The notes: a model not told the origin generated them from the sequence alone. A DNA stretch of 64,000 bases from Hirudo medicinalis (GCA_011800805.1 MPNW01000085.1:105190-169189), one strand, 5' to 3'; counted from the stretch's first letter, positions 26,457-38,687 are shown. Translations and numbers: made by a program.

Positions 26457-29047
26457 TTAACATTTTATTTCAAAATCTTCCTTCTTCCAGACGAGGTCTC
26501 CGGCAATGAAAGTAGCTTGAACGTGCAGATTGCCATCGAGAAGAATGAAATCAGCATCAGTTCCAAAGTCCAGAGTTCCCTTCCTGTCTTGGATCTTGAG
26601 GACGAGAGCAGGATGGAGGGTGGCTGCCTCGACTGCTTCTACGATGCTACTGCCTAATTGGGTCATTTAAAATGCTAATTAGAATGATCACTAAATGTTT
26701 AGTTTATTAAGCAGAACCAACTGTGCTATTGAAATTAATAAAAATTGAAACCTAGAAATATTACAATTATATTATTAATCATATTTATTAATCGAAAATA
26801 AATTTTTATTTTACTAGAATAAAATGACTTAATTAATTAATTTACATTCGTTTTTATAAAATTTAATCGACTGATTTTGTAGTCTAATTTCGAATCAATG
26901 GAAATGCAAATATACCTGTATTTTCATGGAAAAACCTGACGCACTTGTCCATTGATGCAATACTAAAAAGTAAAAAATTAGAATTTAAACACCTAGCAAT
27001 AATTGAGCTTTATTCATGGTACTATTTCAATTAACTAACGCTAGCTATGCAATCGAAGCCATTGTTTGACCATACAATCAAATTAATAATTTATCCAACC
27101 TTCCACAGAGGGTGTTTGTGCCTGCAATGACAGCCCTGTTGCCAGTGACATCGATGACTTGTTTGCCCAAGTGGTGTGTGCCTTCCTGAAGACCCATGGC
27201 AGAAATGGCATCAGTCACCAAGACCAGACCTGAGTTACTCATTAATTGTTGCCATTTATTTTCAATGTCAAATCGAAATAGAATACCAATGAATCTAATT
27301 TGTCCGCAATAACAAACCTTTAGGATGGGTTTTATAGGCAATCGTAAGAGCAGCAGGATGTGCATGAATGCCGTCAGCAATTATTCCAAAGAACAGATCT
27401 GGAGAATCGGGCTTGAAAGCTGAGGCAAGAAGACCTATCAGGTTTGGATTGCGGTGATGGAACTGAAAAGTCATCATAAAACTTTAAATATTCGGTGATG
27501 CAGTAAAAACTGCATTACTATTAAAAAAATGCTAGAAATGCACGAACCGGTAGCATTGCGTTGAAAAGATGTGTCAACATCCTGGCTCCCTTAGAGAGGG
27601 CTTGTTCTCCCGTTGATAGATCAGAAGAGGAGTGGCCCAGTGACACGACGACGTCTTTTTCTTTCAAGTAACTGATCACATCAAGGGCTCCAGGCAATTC
27701 GGGGGCAAGTGTAACGATGGCGATGTTATCCAGGTGATGATAAAAAGTTTGAAGTGTTTCAACGCCGTCTTCAAAGTTGCTTACGCAATCTTTTTCGTGT
27801 GCTCCCTTCATTTCCTTGCTTATAAATGGTCCTTCCAAGTGGAGACCTGAAGTATTATTATCATTCTGTATCGGCACTGGAGAACCCCATAGCGAAAACA
27901 AATAAAGAAATCCGTTCCTATCATGACAATCCTGTGGTGAACGGGACCTTAATAAAATGTCCTTCTCCAAAAAAAGAAATGAAAAACTCGCGCACAAAGC
28001 AATTCAATGCTCTAAAACAAACCCAACAAAACGATCTGTTTCATGTTTTAATATTTTTAGCCGATCCAAATCGACGGCATGAATTATTAATTAGCGCCTC
28101 CTAACATTCAGATGCAATTTAATTAGGTCTCTTGAGACAATTTCCATCACTTGTCATTATAAATTCCTCACAAGTTTCAAATCTCAAAACAAATTCAAAT
28201 AAAAAAAAAGTTAGTATAAAAAAAATATTATAATATAAAAGGCGCCATCTACGAGGCAACACTAAAAATAATAATTTCATGTGAGATTCATATTTAAAAA
28301 ACTTCGCAATTTCAAGAAAATGTGATTCCGAACGTCTTGTTAGCGACAACAATGTATGATAACAGTAATAATTTCAGCATTCAAATACGCATCCACAAAT
28401 AATAAATGTTCATCAAAATAAAAGTGATACAACATGATTCAAAGTGAACATAAGCTGCGATGACTTCCAAGAATTCAGAGGAGACTTAAAACTCACCCAA
28501 AACTCCAGCACCATCCTGACCTCCATTTTTTTTCTGAACCTTCACCAAAGCCTGGAAAAGAATTACAAGTACGTATAATTTTCCTTATTTACAATAATAT
28601 TACATTTGAATCCTTTTTAATACCTTTTGGTAAATGTCGTTCTTGCTAGTGATAACGGTAGGGCAAAAAGAAGTCACTCCATGAGCTAAAAGTCCTTTGG
28701 ATACTTTTGAGATATTCTCGCAAATGTTCTCTGGATCGAGAGTGAAATCGCAACCAAAAGCTCCTGGAACAAATACACTTAATCAGACGATTGCAATTTA
28801 TTAGCCTCTAATTAAGAATTAACTAAGACATTGCAAATGACGTACCATTTATTTGGAGGTCAATGAACCCAGGAAACAAGTAGCAACCCTTGCAATCTAC
28901 CATCACTCCTGAAACAATCTTCTCATCGAAAAAGAGCCCATCAGGTCGGATGATCTTTCCATCGCGGATCCAAAGATCTTCTCTGACGATCTTGTGATCC
29001 CTTATAATTCGACAGTTCACGAACTGATAGACGAGTCCACTTTGCAT
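26457..29047 (-). CDS. AMDHD2: N-acetylglucosamine-6-phosphate deacetylase, copy A (8 exons)
   Basis: Cytosolic enzyme of the NagA/amidohydrolase family that removes acetate from GlcNAc-6-phosphate, giving glucosamine-6-phosphate in amino-sugar salvage. Exons: 28846-29047, 28624-28763, 28497-28551, 27548-27846, 27318-27462, 27100-27229, 26916-26962, 26457-26653. They total 1215 nt (404 residues), close to the roughly 409 of vertebrate AMDHD2, with matching phases. Visible signature residues: [10 protein letters not shown] start of the barrel, metal ligand E137 in LHLEGPF, H204 in SLGHSS, H225 in THLFNAM, the DGIHAHP loop, and catalytic D287 in [10 protein letters not shown]. The start at 29047 is the first ATG of the frame. 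A second copy lies in inverted orientation at 35168-38687. Nothing suggests inactivation. Confidence 0.95.
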
Positions 29048-30239
29048 TTTCGGTTGCAAATCTAGTCCCTTATCGAAACACGAGATGCCCTTTTATGTTG
29101 CTGGCAACCAATCATATGATGCACTTCCGCATGTAATGCACACAAAGCATTATGTTCAACTCTGACCTTCCTAAACCTATCGGTTTAGTCCCTTAAGCCC
29201 CACTGAGATTCAGTTGTTAGAAGTCGTTGCGTAACACATTTTTATGTCATTCATTGAAACTTTGTTTAACTATATACGAATGTTTGGGCATAACCTAATC
29301 CTTTGCCGCCAAGCTATTCAAGTCTCCTAGAAGTTGACAGTGACCTTGTTGCGCAAGGATTGCAATCCAGCACAAACAATCTGCACCACAATCTGATAAC
29401 CAAGCTTCATTGACAGAGTTTGCAACTTCAACAAACACAAGCGAACTTCACTTCTCAGTTATTTATTACACTTCATCACCTCAAATGACCTCGTCAAGGA
29501 CAACCATCTTTACGGACCTCAATTCCTAGACTACGTCATCGCAATGAAATTATTAGCGTAACCACAATAAATTGTCTCGTTAATAAATTTAAATGCTACC
29601 AAGTCTCTCACGTGAGAGATGAAAATATCATCTACTTTGATGCCGTGTTTTCAAATCAACAAAGCAAACCAGCTGACATGATGGAATTTGCAAACTATCA
29701 CAACAACCAGAATAACAACAAAGGTCCTATTAGCTGCAATAATAAGAGTGCCAGTAACTTCAACGTAACTGTGGCGAATGACCAGCATGTAAGCACCCGT
29801 CATGATCTAAATATCAGAATGATGCTCGTGATCGCTAATAACTGGAATAACTTGGAAAGAACATCAAACACGTAACTTTGACAACGACGCAGCGATAATA
29901 CCATTGGAGCTTGTGAGACAAAATTGCAAACAATTGGAAATGTTTTCAATGTTTATGAGCACAAGAAATGGAAATTATTTGGAAAGTGGATCTCGAATGT
30001 ACAAAATAATTCATTTCATACCACATTAGCAAACAAACTACAATCCATAGCGTGTTAGCAGATAGAAACATAAGGAATGATTTTATTTATTTTTAGAAGA
30101 TTTATAAAGCAGTGGAGCAAATGAAGACTGCTTCTGAGAATTGGATGAATTTGAGGCCCTTGAAGGTGAAAAACGAGATCTCATTGGTGGTCTAGGAGAG
30201 GGCAAATTAGCTCTCCTGCTCTCAGATTGGCTGTTGATG
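29048..30239. other. Intergenic between AMDHD2 copy A and Bicaudal-D
   Basis: Contains the AMDHD2 copy A promoter and the Bicaudal-D 3' UTR. TTTATT at 30082-30087 gives AATAAA on -, about 155 bases after the Bicaudal-D stop. A plus-strand frame at 29612-29875 is N/Q-rich, has no recognisable family and is not supported. Frames at 30083-30337 are alternative registers of the Bicaudal-D last exon and 3' UTR. Confidence 0.6.
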
Positions 30240-33200
30240 TTAAGCTTCCGAATGCGGGTCCTGGTCGGGAAAGAGATCGACGGAAATGCCGTGACTCTGA
30301 AGTTTCTTGAGGAGTACGAGTTTGTGCTGGATTGCAATCCTTAGCAGACTGTTGAGGGTCTTTCGTTCCAATTCCGAACAGCTGAGCTGCAAAGCCACAG
30401 AGAAGAAAGTCATTAGAATCGAAGAAGAATGAGAAAATAAGAAATAATTGGGTGAGAAATTCTACCCTCTCCTGTAGATCATTCATTTCACTGGAGTACT
30501 GATCACATTGCTTGATGAGAGTTTGTTCTGAGACAAACTTCATTCCTTCCTTTTCCTTCAGCCCATCTATATCCCTCTTCAGATCCTCCACCATTCTCAT
30601 CTTCATCTTCATCTCTGCATCGTGTTGTTGTTTCAGCTTGTCGATGCTCGATTCATAAACGGATTTATTGGCTGCCAGCATCTAAAATAACAAAAAGACC
30701 ATAAAATAAATGAACAATCACAACTTAGCACAAAACCCAAGAGAATGAAACATTAAATCAAATTTTATGCGACACATTGAATTGAAAACCATGTCATTCT
30801 TCATCACAAATATATGTATTTATCTCGTCACAAATGTATTTATCATGATTGTTGATGATGCAAACCTGTCTGAGGGACATCATTTGTTCAGTTTTAGCAG
30901 CAAGAAGAGATTGAAGTTGGAAAATCTGTTCGTGGAGTTCAAAGTTGGATGAACACGGAGGTGCATGTATGGCCATGGATTGTCCATTCAAGAAGGAGGA
31001 AGTGAGAGAGGAGGATGCCAATGATGACGATTCCCTTGCCCGGATGGCAACTTTCGTGTCGAGCATTCTGTTGGCAACTCGTCGAGAATATCTTCGTTTG
31101 GAAAAAGGAAAACATCCAAGCATTAAAAATAGGGACTTTAAAATAATGAAATATAAGAAGGTTTCGTTTTTTAGTAAAACAATATTATCTTCTCTAAACA
31201 AATCGGAGCAGATCTGAATTCCGAGCTCCATCGGTTCATTGTTTAGATAGTTAATAGAATAACTTTGAAATGTTTGTAAACAGGTAAAGACTATCCTCAC
31301 CAATCAATAGCTTGTCAGAAACAAATGACTAACCTCATGAGATCAATGGATGATGCTAATAACTTAGTGCAGTCCACCTCCATCATCCACACAGACTCAT
31401 CAGCAACTGATAAAAACGATTAATTTATCTTCATTTCAATACTGTAAGTAAATATTGTAGATTTTGTTCCAAATGCTTCTTGCAATTAAGAGGCTTTGTA
31501 AAAATTGTGAAGTTTTGTTCAAATAAAATTCGATTCACCACATAAAGTGATTATGAATTAGGATCTTCTTATTATGAACTCAACTCAACCTTAGAACAGG
31601 CTTAAAACTAATCTGCAATTGGTCTGTTTAGTTCAGGTGAATTGAGAGTGCAGCATAATGTGTAGGTGAATGAAGTTGTAAACACCTGGGGTATTCTTTG
31701 GCAAAGTCTTTGAAAGTACGAAGGAAGGGATGCGACTCTTGGGAACGTCTCCATCGGAGCGACCGACTTTGGCCCGAACAGAAGCCTTTCTGGCATCGAC
31801 ATGAGTCATGGCCTTCGAGTTGAGACTCTCCTCGGCAGCACCGCAGAGGGTCGCGTACGTCGACTGCGCTTCGGTCACCATGTCGAGCAGGACGACCCTC
31901 AAATTCTGCAAGCACCTCAGGGCATCATCCATGTTCTCCTCGTTCGAGGAACTCTCAGTTTGGGTTCCAAGAGTTGATGTTTCTACATTACAATATTATG
32001 TAGTTAGTCTTTCGAGCAGTAATATGACAGTGAGGTTGCTAAATGTTGTTACAACTTTTAAATTCTCAATTAGTACACATCATTCACAACAAACCTTTCA
32101 ATATGACCAACTCCACATTCTCCAAATGACCTTCAATATTTATCTGCAGCATGAAATGTAAATAAATTCAAACGATCACCATTAAAAGGTGCAAATTCAC
32201 AATATTAACTTTTTTTTTAGCAAATATTAAACTTTTTTTCAATGAAGCAAAGGCAGGATGAAGAAAGAATCAGAAATGAATAAGCCGTATTCACCTACAA
32301 GTTCTCAACTTTTGCACAAGATGATTAAATTCAGCCATTCATCCAAACAATGTTACAACAATGTCCTCCCATCAATCTGAAGTACAAACCTCATCAGTCT
32401 TGTTTTCCAGAGTCTGCTTCAAATCTTCAACTGTTTTACTGAGTTTCAAGTTTTCCATCTCCAAATGCTCGATATTTGCAACATACTCATCATGACTCAT
32501 CATCAACTCACTCATCAGATCTTTAGACTTCCTGTTTTTTGGTTTCTTTGTCTCCTTCCCATCAGAGGTTTTATTGGGGCAATTACTTTTAACAATGGCC
32601 GAAACATCTTCCAGACTGTCATTCATGATTGCATTCATTTTTTCATGATCTTTATCAACATCATCACCATCTTCTTCCTCATCATTGCATGTCATAAATC
32701 CATCAAGTAATGCAGAGATGTTGTCAACTGAAATATCTCCTGCCATAGAAGATGGGCCACCAATAAGGCTGTGCAGGGAAGCCACAGTCGAAGCATTCAA
32801 GAAGGAACCCTCATCCGATAGCACTCTGGAATCGAGCTCCCTCTTGTATCTCATCTTCATCTCCCTCTCGTCCCTCAACATGTCATTTGTTTCCTGAAGA
32901 CTCCTTTCCATTTCAACTTTTAGTGAGCTGTGTCTTTTCAGCTCCAATGATATCTCATCCACTTTCTCCAAGAGTCTTTTGTTTTCTGATTGGATGGCAT
33001 CAAAGTGTTGCAAGGATTTCAGCAGATGTGAAACCTGCAGTTGAAGTTCCACATTGTCTGACTCAAGGATGTCACAATTCTTTAAGGCAAAACTTTCTCT
33101 GAATTCACAATCTTTCAAATCATCTTTTACTTTCTTTAACTGTAAATTTTCAGAAAGTAATTTTAGCAAGAAAGGTAAATAAGTCAATAAAACTGACAAT

Positions 33201-33898
33201 AAATGAGATGCAGTAGTCACCTGTGCTTTTGTGTTCTCATTCAGTAACTGGCTTTGCTTCCTGAGTTCCTCTAATCTGTCCCTTTCCTCCAGACTATGGG
33301 ACAGTTGCTTCCTGTAGCTTCTGAGTTCATTCTCTAGATCTTCTCTTTCCCTTTTGCTCATCTCTTCTTGGACCATTCGCTTCTCTTCTTCTGCAATGTC
33401 AGCCTCTTCCAAAGCTTTGTTGTGTTGTTGCATTGCAATAACAACCTATTAATAACAAGTGATAAAAATCAGTGTCTCACTAATCTGATAAATTTAACAT
33501 TTATCCATTAATTTGATAATTGATAACGACCTGATATATATAAATTTGTGGGTTCCAGATCTTTTATAATATTATATTATTACATAATAGTGAAAGCAAA
33601 TGTTCCTATTCTCTTTAAATAGATTTGTTATTTCCTTACACTTTAACGATAAAATAATTACCAAAATCTAAAAATGTCCAACCTCTTGAGCACAATTCAG
33701 TTGAGCTCTGAGATTCTCCATTGAAGCCTCCTTTTGGTCCAACAGTAATTTCAACATTTTCTTTTCTTCGAGAATTGCCAGTCCATACTCAGCAGCATCT
33801 GCTTTTTCCTTGTTACTCCTTTCTAGATTCATCTTCAACTGCTTCAATTCACTTTGCAAGTCATCAGACTTGTCAGTTCCTGATGCATCTTTATCCAT
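30240..33898 (-). CDS. BICD: Bicaudal-D dynein adaptor homolog (9 exons)
   Basis: Cytoplasmic coiled-coil adaptor linking dynein/dynactin to cargo. Exons: 33683-33898, 33221-33445, 32390-33139, 32095-32143, 31686-31982, 31334-31406, 30866-31067, 30466-30681, 30240-30386. They total 2175 nt (724 residues) and all phases match; vertebrate BICDs are longer, roughly 820-980. The N-terminus holds the CC1 box AAEYGLAILEEK (AAEYG at 35-39), which in the family contacts dynein light intermediate chain. Residues about 73-397 are almost wholly coiled coil, with the family-like KKVKDDLKDCEFRE. The C-terminus (CDQYSSEMNDLQER joined to ERKTLNSLLRIAIQHKL) matches the conserved cargo (Rab6/Egalitarian) helix. 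The last exon is read in a frame that six-frame ORF finding does not show; its two other frames are also open. The middle (31000-31070, 31700-31980) is less conserved and its small exons are less certain. Confidence 0.9.
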
Positions 33899-35167
33899 TT
33901 ACAACTCTCAATTGAAACATTTCTAGAGTAGCCGTAAATTAGAATAAAAATTCATTGTTAAAAAGTACGAAAACCTGGATATTAGTTACCGGCTCTAATG
34001 AAATGAATCGTTCATCTCAAAACAACGGCGCCGCAGTTAAAAGTGAAGCTATGTTATTAAAACGTTCAATTAAATTTACACAAAAAACATTATTTTAAGC
34101 AAAAAACAATATTGTAAACAAAAAAATGAAAACCAATAAAATCGTTTCAATTTTATCATCGGAATAATTCATAAATAGCATTTTTACTGCAACTGTTGTT
34201 ACAAGTTGCAAATCAATCACTCTTACAAAATAATTTTAAAATAATAATTAAAAAAAAAAAACACGAACATTATAGGTCCCTTTGAGTACTTCAATACCTG
34301 AAGTGACAACACAAATCTGTGCCTGCAGCACTGTAGGTTAAGCAAGCCGATAATGTTATCTAAAAGTGGGTTGAAGTTCGAATACATTAAAGATATAACA
34401 ATAAACTTTGAAAAGACTAATTGACAAAGCTTGCCAGTTACAGTGTTAGAGTGATAATGCAATAGTTTATGAGTCGAGACTATCATCAAATTGACTAACT
34501 AATTTATTCTATTAATAATAGAATAAAACCATCTACATCTACAGTATTTTTTTGGCGTGCAGGTTGGCCGAATGGGTTGCGTTCCTGCATGCGGTCGTAA
34601 TAGCAGCAGTCGTAATGTGTCGTGTTCGCAACCCAGCCTGCACCGCCAGGGAGCGCCCTCGGGTAGGGGTGCTATGTAAATGGTAGATCGATTAAAAAGT
34701 GCCTTCACATCCCATTCGGATACAAAAAGGCACTCAAAATATCGGCTAAATACACAAATACGGTTTAAGATTTTTGAGGTTATTTTAACGATATAGTAGG
34801 TGTCTAAAGATAAAAGATCATATTAAAGCATATTAACTTTCTTCAGAGAAAGCTTCCCTCTACATTAGTGGTCTTGAAGATCTGTTGAACATACGCCACT
34901 CTGATCAAACTCTGTATCGTTGTGGTTAACTAATTATACATATTCCTTCGTGATTGATTTTTTTACAGTTCTAAATATAACCTCATAAATTATGGCTTTA
35001 ATTTAAGTTTATTAATGTGGTTAATTAAATTAAAATTTAAATTAAATAATCTATTAATTAATTCTAACAATATGACTAATGAAAAACTGATAATCATTTT
35101 CGTGATAAGGTAAATAGTCTGGCGTTTAATGGCGCTGAGATTTTAATCCATATTTTAAACATTTGGG
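33899..35167. other. Divergent intergenic region, Bicaudal-D and AMDHD2 copy B
   Basis: Promoters of both divergently transcribed genes must lie here. It contains SINE copy c (34554-34756) and otherwise AT-rich sequence with homopolymer A/T runs. No exon was recognised. Confidence 0.6.
34554..34756 (+). repeat. tRNA-derived SINE, copy c
   Basis: Full head: GGCGTGCAGGTTGGCCGAAT (A box) and GTGTCGTGTTCGCAACCC (B box), with the terminal CAGCCTGCACC pairing the 5' GTGCAGGTTG as in a tRNA acceptor stem. The body is rich in GCGCC and the tail is shared with copy b. It lies in the divergent promoter region of Bicaudal-D and AMDHD2 copy B. Confidence 0.9.
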
Positions 35168-38100
35168 ATGGTGAACGAGGGACATATCGAAGCAAATTCA
35201 TCTGGAAATGATCGTTTTAAATATGAGAAAGGAAAACTTTACCAGTTCGTCAATTGTCGTATTTTGAGGCAACACAAAATATTTGAAGAAGATTTCTGGG
35301 TTCGTGATGGTATAATAATGAACCCGGAGAAGATATTCTTTGATGAAAAGAAACGAGCAGATTATATAGTAAATTGCAATGGATGTTTCTTGTTTCCTGG
35401 CTTGATTGATCTTCAGATAAATGGTAAAGATTTCTTGCAATTTTTTTGTAAAATGCTGAATGTATGTATGTGTGGCTTTTTGCTTATCCAGTTGTGTTTA
35501 ATTGCAGGAGCCTTTGGGCGTGACTTTTCATTAGCTCCGGAAAATATTTGTGATAACATAGACACAGTCGCCAAAGGATTACTTGCTCATGGCGTCACAT
35601 CTTTTTGCCCAACTATTGTTACGAGCACACCTGATCTTTACATACAAGTAAGCTTAAGTCGTCCAAAATAGATAGGGAGTACCCATTTTTTTTTACGATA
35701 TCTCAACCAATATGTTACGAAAATTACTCAAATTCTTAGTATGTTGTGTAAATTGTGCTTCAAAAGTTTTACATTGAATTTGGTGAAATATTATTTTCAA
35801 ACTTCATAAAAAATCCCAAAAATGCGTTTTTTCAGCATCCAAAAAAGATAGGAAGGCAACATGAAAAGTCAATAATAACAACACAAATTTATATTTTTGA
35901 CACCATTTTCTCTATTATTTCAAAACATCTTTTGTTCATCGACAAAATTAATTTTTTTATAAAGTCTGATTCCAGATTATTCCAGGAGGTCCTGATGGCA
36001 TCTTCCAACTCCGATTTAGAATTAAATTGTCTTCCATCTTTGTAGACCAGTCTTGACAACTTATCCCAAGCATTTTCAATTGGATTGAGATCAGGAAAAC
36101 GAGCTGACCAACTCAAAACATTTATGTTTCTCTCTTGGAAGAAGGTCCTTGTCAGTTTGGAAGTATGGATCGGAGCATTATCTTGCTGAAATACATAATT
36201 AGCAATATATCCTCTCAGCAAAAGGCAGGAGATTATTTTCCAGCACTTTCATATAATCTGCTGATTTTTGCTTTCCTTGTAGAAAAGCTAGATCAGTGAG
36301 TCCATCATGTGAAATTCCTGCCAAAATCATGACTGTTCCAGCTCCGTGATTTCTGCTTTAAAATAACTCCTTCTCTAATCTGAGATCATGCCAGTAAAAC
36401 TGATAACCATCAGGTCCACCTAGATTGAATTTTTTTTCATCAGAAAAAATTATGTTGGTCCAACCTTCTCTCCTTGATAACATTGTTTTGGCCCACTGAA
36501 CTCTGGCAATTTTGTGGTGTTCTTACAGAGCTGGAACCTTTAATCTCTTTTCATATTTTAAAATTTTGCTCGCATTTAAGTAATTTATTACTATATACTT
36601 ACAAACAATGAAGTTCATTTGCACCTTGTTAAATTAATTTTATAACTCAAATGCAAACCCCTTCCTATCTTTTTTGGACGGCCCAAAAGCACATTTTTAC
36701 GTAATTTACGAGTTTTAATTATTCTATGAAGTAAAAATTTTACAAGATGTTTTATATGTGACCTAATGTCCAAATTTGAATAAATTCCATTATTTGATGT
36801 ATGAGAAATTTGCATAAAATATGCGCTCCCTATCTATATTGGACGGAGTGTACAATGTATGTATAAGAATACATTATGTTTGTCTTAATTTAAGATTCTT
36901 ACAAGAGCAAGCAAGAAAAAGGGAGGGAGACAAGGTGCAGGTGTAATAGGTGGACATTATGTTTCTATGATTTAAGTCTATAGACTAAATTTGAATCATG
37001 TCAGTGAAATATTTATTTAATTTGTAATGCAATTCATTCAGGCCTACATTTGGAGGGACCTTTCATAAGCAAGGAAATGAAGGGAGCACATGAGATAGAA
37101 TGTATCAGCTCTTTTGAGGATGGCATTGAAACCCTTCACACCTTTTATGGACACTTGGATAACATTGCCATTGTCACCCTTGCCCCTGAGTTGTCTGGGG
37201 CCCTTGATGTGATTGGTTATTTGTCTGAGAAGGGTGTGGTTGTATCTCTGGGTCATTCTTCAGCCTGCTTGTCAGTTGGAGAGCAAGCTGTTAAAAGAGG
37301 AGCCAGATTTATCACTCATCTCTTTAATGCAATGCTACCCGTTAGTTGAGCAATGATGATGATCTTTTTAATGTCAATCAGTTTTTTAATTTTATGAAAC
37401 TTTATTTATGGGATTCCAATCAAAACTTTACTCATCTTTGGCGTGCAAGTTGGTCGAATGGGTTATGTTCCTGCATACGGCGGTAATAATAACAGTCGTA
37501 ATGTGTCGTGTTCGAAACTCAGCCTGCACTGTCGCAAGCACCCTTGGGAAGGAGCGCTATACAAATGGTTAACAAGAAGCGCCTCTATGCATATGGCGCT
37601 ATATAAATGAAATACATTTATTTTAAGAAGTTGACCATGAACAAATTCATCAGGAAGGATAAACCATTTCCCAAAATAATTAATGGGGTTTCAAAGACTT
37701 TTACTAATTTAGTTCTTAATAGGATATTGAAAGTTGTTATTGATATTATATTATTTTTATATTATGATCAACATAGAAATAATTTTTAATTAATGTAATT
37801 TCATGATAAAATGTCAATTGTAGTTCCACCACAGGGATCCTCATCTTGTTGGACTCCTGTCAGCTGAAAACACTCCAAAGATTTACTATGGAATAATTGC
37901 AGATGGCATCCACACTCATCCTGCTGCTCTTAGGATTGCCCACAGGTCTCACCCCAAAGGTGAAACATTTTCTCTACATTACCAATAATTGTGATCAAAA
38001 TTTAATTTCATTTCACTGGCTCTGTTTAACATTAAATAGTTTAATCTTGTACAAGAAATCTATTGACACTTGCTTTCACGATTCTGATTGTGATGCGTTA

Positions 38101-38687
38101 TCTTTTTGTCAAGTTTTTTTTTATGACTGTGGCAGGCATTGTGTTAGTGACTGATGCCATATCTGCCATGGGTCTTCAGGAAGGCACACACCACTTGGGC
38201 AAACAAGTCATCGATGTCACTGGCAACAGGGCTGTCATTGCAGGCACAAACACCCTCTGTGGAAGGTTGGATAAATTATTATTAATTTCTTAATAAAACA
38301 AAGTGATGGAACAAATGTGGGGAGAATTATCAGGTTTATTTTTCTGTTGACCAGCATTGCATCATTGGATCAGTGTGTCAGGTATTTCCATGAGAATGCA
38401 GGTCGGTTGCATTACAAGACATATTTTGTAAGTCTCCATCATTTCATTTTCTTTAATGCATGCCAATGATTTTCTCAGCTAATGACATCATAGAAGCAGT
38501 CGAGGCAGCCACCCTCCATCCTGCTCTCGTCCTCAAGATCCAAGACAGGAAGGGAACTTTGGACTTTGGAACTGATGCTGATTTCATTCTTCTCGATGAC
38601 AATCTGCACGTTCAAGCTACTTTCATTGCCGGAGACCTTGTCTGGAAGAAGGATGATTTTAAATTTGAATCCAAAGAACGTATTTGA
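35168..38687 (+). CDS. AMDHD2: N-acetylglucosamine-6-phosphate deacetylase, copy B (8 exons)
   Basis: Second AMDHD2 gene, inverted relative to copy A. Exons: 35168-35423, 35508-35647, 36895-36949, 37042-37340, 37824-37959, 38136-38265, 38355-38401, 38479-38687. They total 1272 nt (423 residues). Five exon lengths (140, 55, 299, 130, 47) equal those of copy A; exon 5 is three codons shorter and exon 1 has 18 extra codons at the start ([20 protein letters not shown]). The metal ligands and catalytic Asp are conserved (E155, H222, H243, D302). The N-terminal exon differs widely from copy A, whereas exons 6 and 8 are almost identical to it. Intron 2 carries a Tc1-like element and intron 4 a SINE. 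Both copies look functional, so they may differ in expression or N-terminus. Confidence 0.93.
35657..36850 (-). mobile_element. Tc1/mariner-type DNA transposon with IR/DR termini, transposase decayed
   Basis: An element of about 1.2 kb sits between TA dinucleotides (35655-35656 and 36851-36852). Each end carries two direct repeats about 165 bases apart: outer GTCCAAAATAGATAGGGAG at 35661-35679 and its inverse at 36826-36844, inner TCCAAAAAAGATAGGAAG at 35838-35855 and its inverse at 36661-36679. This is the IR/DR layout known from Sleeping Beauty-like Tc1 elements. On the minus strand the DDE domain is readable: [12 protein letters not shown] (first Asp), [10 protein letters not shown] (second Asp), [10 protein letters not shown] (third acidic residue), the last two in an open frame at 35889-36221. 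In-frame stops and frame changes upstream indicate it is inactive. Confidence 0.88.
37440..37620 (+). repeat. tRNA-derived SINE, copy d
   Basis: Head GCGTGCAAGTTGGTCGAATG, B box GTGTCGTGTTCGAAACTC, body GCGCTATACAAATGG, then a second GGCGCTATATAAATGAAATA block. The tail differs from copies b and c and matches copy e, showing two subfamilies. It lies in intron 4 of AMDHD2 copy B. Confidence 0.9.

Noticed and set aside
30083..30337. Ser/Arg-rich minus-strand frame and the plus-strand frame 30141-30344 as separate genes
   Set aside because: Both overlap the Bicaudal-D last exon and 3' UTR in other registers, and the Bicaudal-D frame there matches the conserved C-terminal helix.
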